DNA of 64,000 bases, taken from NCBI GenBank assembly GCA_051530055.1, contig CM121341.1, forward strand, positions 1,550,001 to 1,614,000, given 5' to 3'. Position 1 is the stretch's first letter; every line of letters starts with the position of its first letter. The notes under the pieces were generated by a model. The model was not told where the DNA came from. It ran no database searches and saw only the letters and a program-made list of their open reading frames with translations. Both the position numbers and the translations under genes were made by a program. Positions 23,937 to 32,147 of the stretch are shown here, piece after piece. The stretch is from Neoechinorhynchus agilis (Eukaryota; Acanthocephala).

Positions 23937-24830
23937 TTAGGCTGTTGTAGAAACGAGGCCTTTTCGGAAATTCTCCATGACCTTCTGGACGCGGTGTTTA
24001 CGTTGTTTGAGATTAAGTCTTTTTCTATTAAATCTCTTTTGTTTTTCATAAACCTTCGTTGGTTTCTTCTCAAAGTCCGGATTCGAGCGTATTGCGGCAT
24101 GTGCCTTCTTATACATCTCTTCGATTCCATCCGGACTGATACCCTCTTTAATGTAATGAGAGAAATGCTTGTTATACTTATCTGGATCTTGCTTTTCAAG
24201 CAGACGCATATAATTTGCTACATGATGACCGAAGATTTGTCTTCGATGTGCTTCAGCATCATATGAACCTTTAGCATGGTCATAACCAAAATACCGTTTA
24301 TCGCTATGTGGTACATCGAGTCCTCCATCTACGGCTCCTTTCATAATACCGAATATTTTAACTCCGGTCACAGTACGAGCGAGACCAACGTCCAACACAG
24401 CACGAAACGCGTTTGGTCCTGTTTCAGCTTCTGGAATTTCAGCATCCTTTCCGTTACATTCATCAACGCCCGTGTACCGGCGATCGAGCCGCAATTTCTT
24501 TAGAAGACGACGAGCGACGAGTAGACCGACGCAGTAAGCAGCAGAATAGTTGGTTAGACCGACTCGGATGCCATAGCGTGTAAGTTCATGGGAATAGGCA
24601 GCACAGATAGTACGGTCCCCTTCAAGAGTGGCATAGATAACTTGAGCAACAATATCTTTGCTAGTGATCCGAGTTACTAGACGGTATTTGGGAGTCTGAT
24701 ATTTGTTTTTATCCTGATGAATAAGGCGACGACGAGCGTAGTAGTCGGTCTTTCCTTGCCGGCGGCGGCGAAACTTTACTTGAAAACGCTTGAAGTAAGC
24801 TTTGTTCTTAGTGACCTTCACAAATACCAT
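23937..24830 (-). CDS. RPL5: 60S ribosomal protein L5 (uL18)
   Basis: Complete intronless 297-residue protein, the same length as human RPL5. The N-terminus [20 protein letters not shown], then [12 protein letters not shown] and [15 protein letters not shown], the [20 protein letters not shown] block, [21 protein letters not shown], and the C-terminal [15 protein letters not shown] with a basic tail are all family signatures. It binds 5S rRNA and, with L11, forms the 5S RNP of the large subunit. The ATG directly abuts an AG behind a pyrimidine-rich run (TTCCATAG/ATG). Its last codons and 3' UTR are the source, or a sister, of the 271-bp tandem array that begins immediately downstream. Divergent from the small gene at 24967, with 136 bp between the starts. 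Confidence 0.97.
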   Translation of the reverse strand: MVFVKVTKNKAYFKRFQVKFRRRRQGKTDYYARRRLIHQDKNKYQTPKYRLVTRITSKDIVAQVIYATLEGDRTICAAYSHELTRYGIRVGLTNYSAAYCVGLLVARRLLKKLRLDRRYTGVDECNGKDAEIPEAETGPNAFRAVLDVGLARTVTGVKIFGIMKGAVDGGLDVPHSDKRYFGYDHAKGSYDAEAHRRQIFGHHVANYMRLLEKQDPDKYNKHFSHYIKEGISPDGIEEMYKKAHAAIRSNPDFEKKPTKVYEKQKRFNRKRLNLKQRKHRVQKVMENFRKGLVSTTA

Positions 24831-24966
24831 CTATGGAAGCGATTGAGAAAAGTGGTAAGGGGAGCATCAAGGGCCGCCTTTTTCCCAAATCTAAACGAAA
24901 ACAACACGTAAAACTAAGAGCTTACCGTTGTCGAAGTTAGAAATTCGTTGCGGTTTGTTTTAAAAG

Positions 24967-25261
24967 ATGCCGGCCCAAAATGAACTTTTAAAGCTACTTT
25001 TGAAGTCCGTGGACACAAATGAAAGGCAAGATTTGATTTGCACTCGAATAAGGACCTGCGTACGATGTTTGGCCAATGATAATGGCGAGTTCATCTAATT
25101 AGGGAAAAACTGAACGGTCCTTGCATCAACAATTGACGGAACCGGATCGCAACGCACTTAATCCAGACGAAACCTATGGACGCGAGCAGACAAAACGAAC
25201 TTTTCACATTTTAATGCCGCTAAAACACTTCAAAACTCCACGCGACTTTGTAGATTTCTGA
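24967..25261 (+). CDS. Small conserved-looking gene, 83 residues, function unknown
   Basis: Two exons, 24967-25059 and 25103-25261, joined across a 43-bp intron (GTACGATG...CTAATTAG). The join is in frame and removes the stop that otherwise closes the first frame. The product starts MPAQNELLKLLLKSVDTNER and ends LKHFKTPRDFVDF; it is charged, soluble and has no signal peptide or membrane segment. The ATG abuts an AG (TTGTTTTAAAAG/ATG) as in several neighbours. Transcribed divergently from RPL5 with a shared 136-bp promoter interval. No family recognised. The intron size and AG-ATG start match other genes in the window, which is the main support. Confidence 0.5.
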
Positions 25262-26263
25262 AGAAGTCGTGAGACGGCGAAAACGCTCGGAAACAAAGAT
25301 TCTATCGTTACAAGAGGCCAAGTGTTAATTTTCGAGACCCCAAAGCTTAATCCTGCGACAGGAAAATAAAGGGTTGATTGAAATTGTAATCTATTGCTCC
25401 TTCAAGCGATGTCTCTAAAACAGAATTTTACCGTCGTTAATAAAACGAATTAAATTCGACTTTTTTTTCAGTGTTTCAATGGCCACTAAAAATAGAAACA
25501 AGACGCAATCTTCATGATCAATAATGGCAAAATCAAAAAACCATTTGCCAGCACTTGAGACCAAACAATTCCCAGGTTTTATTAAAAAAACCTTCACGCT
25601 AGAAGAGAACGATCGTTATACGGTCTAAAACAAAAAATTGGTGGATGAAAATACGACACGAGGAAGTAGGCAAAGCGCATGATGCGACGTTCGGGCACGA
25701 AAGAAAACAAGAGTATGGATCACTGTTTATTTAGAAACGACTGTGACGTCATTTTCTAAAAGGTGATTGGTTCGTATGTGACGTCATGTTCTCTTTATTT
25801 CTTTTCAGGACACAGCGATTTTCAAACCGAAAACCAACGCAGATTCACTCTTGCCGAAATTATCGACGTTTTTGACCCTTTTCATTATTTTGGAGCAAGA
25901 GTGCTTAATAATAACATATTTATTTGTTAATTAACAACGAAAAAGACCCATGTATCTTTGGGTCCTTGTGAACACTCGAATTCGCCGGAGAGAGTGAGTT
26001 TATTACTTCTTTAAGATTTGAGGAAAAAATTGTTTAGGCAAGTTTACTACGGTTCGTGGTAGAAATTGTTTTTGTTTTGATTTATTTGATTTTGGTTGAT
26101 TAAGTTGTTGGGTTGTTGTTTTTCGTTATTTCCTTCGAATCAATTCGCATTTGGAGGATTGAGCAATGGGGAAAAAGAATTGAGGTAAAGATTTGTGCGA
26201 GGAACTGAAGGATGGGAAATATTGGGGCGATTGCTTACATTGATTATTTTAGAAAGAGAAAGA
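25262..26263. other. Intergenic, upstream of TLS1 homologue
   Basis: No gene recognised. Contains two copies of the CRE-like palindrome tgacgtca (near 25743 and 25780). The last part (26180-26252) ends in a pyrimidine-rich acceptor (gattattttag) 11 bases before the next ATG. Confidence 0.4.
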
Positions 26264-27019
26264 ATGTCCAAACGTCGACGCAATTACAGAAAACCCCAGG
26301 CCCTACGTTCCTTCGATCCATCGGATGACGAAGACAGTTTAAATGAAAAGATCGCAGACGTTCGATTTTGGCAAAAAGTACGGCTTCGTCAGTCCGGATT
26401 TAGTGTAGAAATGTTGACAGCGTTAGAGCGTGATTCCAAACAACAGCAGCCGCCGTCTTCCTTAAAGGAGATTGTCCGTTGTCTGAATTCCGGTGAAGCA
26501 GTTGACGTACGAACCATGAAATCAAGAGACCTCGAGTGTTTAATGAAAGGCAATTTCGCTAAAGAAAAAGATAATCATGAAGAAGACGAGAGAATGTTGA
26601 AGTATATCGAAGAAGAGTTGGAAAAGAGACGGAAGGATGGCCAACTTGAAGGAAGTTCGTCGAAAGTTCAGAAAATCGATACTCTGGACGAAGCACTTCA
26701 TTCTGTGTCACGTCGATTGACCAATAGTATTGGAATACCGATTGTTCAGAATCGATCAGAGGAGATGTTGAGTGAGCAGATGCTTTCAGGAATTCCTGAA
26801 GTTGACCTTGGATTCGAAGAGAAAGTGCGGAACATTAAGGAAACTGAACGAATGCGACAACTTGTTTTAGAGAAGTTGAGAGAAAAAAAGGATGAACCGC
26901 AAGAAGATTGCATTGATTTTGTTCAACATTGCAGGTTCAATACTACGGACACGAGTTGTGAATTACCCTCTAGACTTGATAGTCCTTCGATGGACGATAG
27001 TCGAGGAGAAATATATTGA
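26264..27019 (+). CDS. TLS1 / C9orf78 (HCA59) family spliceosome-associated protein
   Basis: 251-residue charged nuclear protein. The family hallmark EEMLSEQMLSGIPEVDLGF is intact near residue 165, preceded by the conserved MLKYIEEELEKR and followed by VQHCRFN. These match human C9orf78 (MMKYIETELKKR, EEMLSNQMLSGIPEVDLG, VQHNRF). Relatives associate with the spliceosome (with PRPF8/SNRNP200 in human) and influence heterochromatin in yeast. The ATG is taken because an AG acceptor lies 11 bases upstream and the basic start (SKRRRNYRK) resembles the family. The C-terminus is shorter than in human. The stop is only 64 bp from the next ATG, on the same strand. Confidence 0.88.
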   Translation: MSKRRRNYRKPQALRSFDPSDDEDSLNEKIADVRFWQKVRLRQSGFSVEMLTALERDSKQQQPPSSLKEIVRCLNSGEAVDVRTMKSRDLECLMKGNFAKEKDNHEEDERMLKYIEEELEKRRKDGQLEGSSSKVQKIDTLDEALHSVSRRLTNSIGIPIVQNRSEEMLSEQMLSGIPEVDLGFEEKVRNIKETERMRQLVLEKLREKKDEPQEDCIDFVQHCRFNTTDTSCELPSRLDSPSMDDSRGEIY

Positions 27020-27083
27020 TAAGTTTGATTGCTTTTAGGGATTCTATCTTTAAGATTTTTGAAGCCCTTTCGTTTTATTGTAG

Positions 27084-27299
27084 ATGGCTCAAGGTGAAGA
27101 ACCGATTCCACCTGAGGTTGCTGCTAAACTCGTCGGATTTAAAAAATATTTTAACTCCTATACGATTATTGGACGTAGAAATATGGTGCTTTTGTCGTGG
27201 ACTTCATTTGGACTATTGATTGGAGGAACTGTTTGGGCTTTGAAACGACCGAAAAAGGAAATTAGTGTGATGGAAAACGATATTGATAAAACGGAATAG
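27084..27299 (+). CDS. ATP5MK: ATP synthase membrane subunit k (DAPIT/USMG5)
   Basis: 71-residue inner-membrane protein of mitochondrial F1Fo ATP synthase. The family core FKKYFNSYTIIGRRNMVLLSW matches human DAPIT (IKKYFNSYTLTGRMNCVLATY) and is followed by one transmembrane helix (SFGLLIGGTVWALK) and a basic stretch. It supports ATP synthase dimer and cristae organisation. The ATG directly abuts an AG after a strong pyrimidine tract (TTTCGTTTTATTGTAG/ATG). Only 64 bp separate it from the upstream stop, as expected for the downstream gene of a trans-spliced operon. Confidence 0.92.
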   Translation: MAQGEEPIPPEVAAKLVGFKKYFNSYTIIGRRNMVLLSWTSFGLLIGGTVWALKRPKKEISVMENDIDKTE

Positions 27300-27524
27300 A
27301 AATAACTAGAAAACATAGAATTTTGGTTTTGATTGTTCGATCAGATAAGAAGAGATCGTTTTGTTTTTGAGCTGAAATATTTTGACGCTTTTTTATAGCT
27401 AAAGAATGTTTTTATTAACTTCTCGTGTCTAATACTTTACACTTAATTCGCTTATTTTATAAATATGCTCGTTGGATTTATATTTTTGTGGACATGTGAA
27501 AAATCTTAAGCTAATGAGAAATCC

Positions 27525-27720
27525 AGATTTTTATGACATCTCTTCCTCGGCTTTTTGGCATGAAGCCACACCGATCTCTTACACCAGAGAAGTGATTGAA
27601 TCACTTAGACTCTGAGGCACACGATTGTGGGTTTGTAATCATCCCTCCGGACGCTCAGAAATCGGTGTGGCATCATGCCAAGAAGGAACTAAAAAAGCCG
27701 AGGAAAGGATGTCCTAAATC
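27525..27720. mobile_element. MITE-like element with long terminal inverted repeats
   Basis: Left end (gacatct...cttcctcggctttttggc, then gccacaccgat) is matched in inverse by the right end (atcggtgtggc...gccaagaag...aaaaaagccgagga...gatgtc). The arms are about 40 bp with small gaps. The loop has further stem-loops (cagagaagtgatt / aatcacttagactctg). No coding capacity; target duplication not certain. A short relative with the same CCTCGGCTT ends is at 33848-33909. Confidence 0.65.
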
Positions 27721-28009
27721 TAAATCAATAGAATCGGCTTGCCAGTAAAAACATTTACGAACTGTTGAGAACTAACACGAACTTTCCATTTTAAAAATGA
27801 TCAAAAGAATGCGCTAATTTTCTACAATGAAAAATGTATTTGATTTTTTTGTGGATTCTATGATGCACGAAAACTGATTCGGTCTTTTAAACATAAAGAT
27901 GGTCTCAGAATTCTCTTTTTAAGACATCTTCATGGCGTCCATATCAAATTAACAATGTACGCAACCATGGTAACATTTTTGGATCTTTCTTTTTATTTTG
28001 AACAGCTAC

Positions 28010-28345
28010 ATGGCTATGGTCAATATCCTTCCCAACCGTATGAATATAACTATTTTTCATGGAAAAAGAATGGACACTGTGTTGGTCGCATCTTCGTCCC
28101 CTTTAACGGTTTCTAACCTTATGGAATCCATAGAAAATCGTCTCTCTTTACCGCGCGAGAAACAAGTTTTAATTTTTCGCCATCAACCGATTCACGAAAC
28201 ACCAATTGCAACATTTTCCGAATTAAAAATGGAAAATGATGCAATAGTAGTGATGGGATCAATGGACGACCGAAACGGGAGAATGGTTTGTAAGTGTGGA
28301 TACTGCTTACTTGAGAACCGTGATCGAATTGAGTTCTTTGAGTGA
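28010..28345 (+). CDS. Ubiquitin-like domain ORF, possibly BAG1-type
   Basis: 111-residue frame. Residues ~10-88 read as a ubiquitin-like fold, from NITIFHGKRMDTVLV through VLIFRHQPIHETPIATFSEL to ENDAIVVMGS. The loop and 'LIF...ETPI..' segment are closest to the UBL of BAG1 ([20 protein letters not shown]). The ATG lies four bases after a good acceptor (TTTTATTTTGAACAG). Near the end a donor-like GTTTGTAAGT sits in the coding sequence, so the real exon may stop at ~28282 and continue into 29229 onwards after a long intron; the phases allow it (ATG/GTTTGT with AG/ATT). If so the product would be a UBL plus helical protein. Both readings are kept open. Confidence 0.5.
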   Translation: MAMVNILPNRMNITIFHGKRMDTVLVASSSPLTVSNLMESIENRLSLPREKQVLIFRHQPIHETPIATFSELKMENDAIVVMGSMDDRNGRMVCKCGYCLLENRDRIEFFE

Positions 28346-29228
28346 ATTTTAACTCGGTTTAAAGCTAAAAAGGAAAGCTCGTCTTTTGAAAATTGTGGTC
28401 GATTTAACATATCTGGATTTTTGGACCAAAAATTAAGGCTAGTCGTTTTCAATAGGAGTCAAAATTAACGACTTATAAATTCTTGAAATTCTCAGTTTAT
28501 ATGCCTCCTAAACTACCAAAATGATGTCCGTAATCTCAGAAACATTTTTACTTATTGGCGTAAAATATTAAAATTTCTGATAAACCCTTTCTTGGGTAGA
28601 GTTGTTAGGGCGAAGACCTTAATGTTAATTCCTTCATATGGAGTGCTAAACCGTTATTTAGGAATACACTTAGAACATATATAATGCATTTAGAATTCGG
28701 TGGATTTTAACTAAAATGTGAACACGATATTGAAGTGATTTCTAAAACACAGTTAATTTTTATTGTTTTGTGCAAAATAAAGCGAAAAGCATTTCTTAGA
28801 ATAGTTTGAAATCCTACTGAGAGGATCGCAATACTTTTTCTTATATTTCCTTTATTTATGTCGCAAAGAGTTTTGTATTTAGCTTGAAACATTTTTAGTT
28901 GGTGACAATTTTTACGTGATAATTTTCCTCTCTCAATGCTTATAAAAGCCAGACTTAAATTTAAAAATATTTGATGATTCAATGCCCAACGAAATTGTGA
29001 TTAGTTGATGGAAAAGTATTTCAAAGGTACTTGGCGAACAACGTTCGTCAAAAATTACTAAGCTAATATTAAATCATAAAATTTGTCGATATTTCTAATT
29101 TTAAAATACGTCTGAATCTCTAATTGATCGTTAATTTTCAATATTATGTGTGAGTTGCAACATTTTGGTGGTTATGCTCAAAATTTTTATCTTAAAGTAC
29201 CATATGACTTTTCGATGAACTTTTTCAG
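28346..29228. other. Intergenic or a long intron
   Basis: AT-rich, with no recognised coding. Bounded by a donor-like site near 28283 and a strong acceptor (aactttttcag) at 29218-29228. Confidence 0.4.
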
Positions 29229-29633
29229 ATTTCACTAATGAATATTCAGCCAATAAAGGAAGCCTGTGACCACATTGGATTCTTAATCGGTGATATGTTT
29301 AGCGAATTGGAGAAGGCACCTGGACTGATAACGGTTTGTCAAACCTCAGATGATATTGTACGACAGGCTCAGGATTCCGCCCGGGATTATCTCGAAGGAA
29401 TGATGAAACTAAACATGTTATTGAAGCATCTCAGTTTTCAGCTAAAAAAGACATATCCGGAATTGGCGTTGATAGATGAAATCTCCAAATTGAAAGAAAA
29501 AATCGAAGTGAAGGAAAGTCTTGTAAATGAAGCACGAATGGTAATTGAAAAGTTTGTTAGCGAGAATAAGAGACAAAATAACAAGGAAGAGGATGAAGTG
29601 CATTCATCGAATTTCTTAAGAGAAAATCAATGA
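29229..29633 (+). CDS. Helical protein, weakly Mediator MED28-like, or 3' exon of the UBL gene
   Basis: From the acceptor at 29228 the frame is open. The first ATG (29238) gives 131 residues, almost entirely helical. The second half (FQLKKTYPELALIDEISKLK then EKIEVKESLVNEA) resembles the MED28 block '[31 protein letters not shown]', but the similarity is short and judged by eye. BAG domains are also three-helix bundles, so this could instead be the C-terminal part of the ubiquitin-like gene upstream. The C-terminal tail is acidic/polar (NKRQNNKEEDEVH). Confidence 0.4.
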   Translation: MSLMNIQPIKEACDHIGFLIGDMFSELEKAPGLITVCQTSDDIVRQAQDSARDYLEGMMKLNMLLKHLSFQLKKTYPELALIDEISKLKEKIEVKESLVNEARMVIEKFVSENKRQNNKEEDEVHSSNFLRENQ

Positions 29634-30274
29634 AGTGATCTTTCCGTCATGCATTGAAGCGAGAATGAAAGCGAAGGTCGATATTCGTTTTTCAAAATGA
29701 TATTAATTATACACTAAACGAGCGATGCTTCTCTTATGTATTTATAGAATATTTGCTTCTAAGAAATTTTGCGCAGGACTTAAAATGTTCTTTAATGGAA
29801 GATGATCTGATCAGTATTTTAGATACGTTTACCTTGATTTAAGACGTTATCGAAGGCTCCATTATCCGTAAATTAATTCTGTCCATTTTTCCAAATAAGA
29901 ATGGAATTGTCAATGAATCGAGATGCTGTATGGATAAAATTAGCAAGTCGATAGACGGCGACTTCCTGGTGCACATCACGAAAAAGTATGGCTGCATGAA
30001 AATGGTAGAGAGTTCTAATCCTTACGAAAGTTTCTGAGCAAAATCATTTTCAAATTATAACGATTAATATCGCGCCCCTTTCAAATGTAAAATCGTACAA
30101 AAAAGCGACGTACATGCTTATTAATTGGCAGCTTTTATCGCAGTTGAACTGTAAAAAATTGTGGAATTAAACGTAAAGATGCATAAAAATTTATTATGAG
30201 AAAAATAGTTTAATATCCTACTCGACTGCTTAACTTTTGTGGAAGATCTTTTAAACGTAATTTACAGTTTACAG
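29634..30274. other. Intergenic
   Basis: No gene seen; AT-rich spacer left of the palindrome. Confidence 0.4.
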
Positions 30275-31802
30275 ACTTCGCTTTAGCATCTCCTTAAATG
30301 ACCTTTCGGTAAAGAAGTAGGCAAGGATGAAGATTTTTCGATGAATTCAACGCAAGGACGACAGGGATGATAATGTGATTTGCATAAAGTGCAATATTTG
30401 AACGCACAAGACTTGTACCCGCATTGTCCTTGTTGATGTTCAATATCCTCCAATGATGTCCTTCGACATTTCGGACACTTCCAGCAGCGATAATCTCTAT
30501 TTCTTTGCAGTCGGCCAAGCAGATTTAAATCTAATTGCTCCGCCGGAAGCTCTTGCTTCGAAGGCAAAATGTTGAATTTTGTACATGAAAGTACTCTTGA
30601 TTCTTGACGCTTTCGTTTTCTTGTTGACTTCGTAACGATATTCTCCTTATTTTCATCGCTCACATTGTTCTTTTTTGATCGAAGATTGTACTCGACTCTT
30701 ATTGGCGTAGTCACAGCACTCCTTTTTCTTTTCGGACGTTTTTCGATTTCATTGGTTTTTAGTGGTAGTTGCTGTTGTAATTCTTGTTCAATGTATTCCG
30801 GTGGAGGAATTATTGGCAAATACATCTTTTGAAGACGACTGATTTTTGCGTTTGAAACGTTACTTATAAAAGTCAGCGACGCATTCGATTCGTTTTGGTG
30901 TATGGGATCAAGTAGTTTTCGTTTTCTGCTAAAACTGTTGTTTACAACATTTAGAAGCAATTTTTGAGATCCACGATCCATTTTGTTTCGAATTGTAAGG
31001 TGAAAGTTTCTGCAAAAGAAATGTTTATACAATCTATCTGAGGGAAAATAATACGATGGGAGTACATATCACTCGGCGGTAGCAGTGAATTTCGACCAAT
31101 CAGCGCGCGAGAAAATGATTTGATAATATCAGTAAAAACTTTTACGCCCTTCGTACTAAATTGTCTAATTCACCTGGGAAATTTCTGGGCGTCTTTTGAA
31201 TACTTCAAGTGGTAAAGGTAATTGCAGGTATATCAAGCCCTCAAGTGTATATTCTTTTCCCATGAATGCAATAAAAGGTTTTTCAATCGAAAAAATCTTA
31301 AAGAATATTTGACTAATTGCTTCGGCTTTTAAGATTCATAAGAAAAAAATAGAAAAATTCTAACTGTTGCATGAAAATGGAGGTCAAGTTTTGACGGATG
31401 TTAAAAATGACAGCAATGAACACCTATGGAAATCGAGACTGTCTCTCAATTCTACAAAAATGCGTATCGGTTACATTCAATGTTTGTTTAATCAAATAAT
31501 TTTTTGAAATCAATACTTTAGTTCTAGCAAATCACTCCAGAAACAAGCGTTCATGTAAGCTACATTCTGTCCATTCACCTTGATTAATTATGTTTATTTT
31601 TCTGTTCTCTTGAGTGGACACCAGCATTTGGCTTTCTACTGAGCTCATAATTATATTTTTCTAGGTTACGCCCATTCACCTTAGATGAACCAAATGAAGG
31701 ATAATATGTAATCCAAGACCAGTTTATACGTGGAATAACTGTTTTAAATATGCATGAAGGATCTGTGTTTATTGCACCTAAATTTGATCCGTCAGGGGTA
31801 TT
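30275..31802 (-). repeat. Left arm of a 1528-bp inverted duplication
   Basis: Every base from 30275 to 31802 has its reverse complement at 33675 to 32148 (coordinates sum to 63950) with no indel. By eye I find a single mismatch (near 31574 against 32376). Homology stops sharply at both ends: 'acttcgctttagc' outside and 'ccgtcaggggtatt' at the spacer. The arm carries a whole gene plus more than 800 bp upstream of it. Confidence 0.97.
30283..30981 (-). CDS. Emi1/Rca1 (FBXO5)-like zinc-binding protein, left copy
   Basis: 232-residue nuclear-type protein: basic, disordered N-terminal two thirds with KRPKRKRSAV and TRKRKRQESR clusters, then a Cys/His module near residues 170-212. The pattern is CWKCPKC...GQCGYKSCAFKYCTLC...HYHPCRPC, i.e. 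C-x2-C, C-x4-C, C-x4-C-x2-C, H, C-x2-C. This fits the ZBR of Emi1/Emi2/Rca1, inhibitors of the anaphase-promoting complex, and the protein ends in a basic tail (SLPKGHLRRC) like the Emi LRRL tail. No F-box is visible. The ATG is 30981; the longer frame starts without ATG before a TTTTGCAG acceptor 28 bases upstream. Identical to the right-arm copy at the protein level. Confidence 0.6.
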   Translation of the reverse strand: MDRGSQKLLLNVVNNSFSRKRKLLDPIHQNESNASLTFISNVSNAKISRLQKMYLPIIPPPEYIEQELQQQLPLKTNEIEKRPKRKRSAVTTPIRVEYNLRSKKNNVSDENKENIVTKSTRKRKRQESRVLSCTKFNILPSKQELPAEQLDLNLLGRLQRNRDYRCWKCPKCRRTSLEDIEHQQGQCGYKSCAFKYCTLCKSHYHPCRPCVEFIEKSSSLPTSLPKGHLRRC

Positions 31803-32147
31803 CACTTATTTTAAACTGAATTTTTCGAGAATTTTGGAATTGAAATCTTTTTGTCAGAATTTCACTTTTAGTGTTAAATGAACGAAATAAATTGCTTCAA
31901 GAAATGGTTGGCTTAAGGACGCGTTCAATTAAGAATGAACCGATGCCTTAACGATCTTATCATCCTGCTAAGAGATTTTAGGGAAATCAGAAACGCCTAT
32001 AATTATCATTGGTTTATTCAGATGTCCGTACGATAACATCAAAAAGTTAATCATTTTTAATTTAATCAACGAATTGTGTGCGTTACACTTTATCAGGTAA
32101 AACTGTGCGAAGTAAATTGAATGCTGCAATCCTCGTGTAATAAAATT
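31803..32147. other. 345-bp spacer of the inverted duplication
   Basis: Single-copy AT-rich sequence between the arms; no coding signal or element ends recognised. Confidence 0.8.

Noticed and set aside
27590-27660. tRNA or other structured RNA in the loop of the MITE-like element
   Set aside because: There are several stem-loops, but no acceptor stem pair, anticodon arm or T-loop consensus could be fitted.
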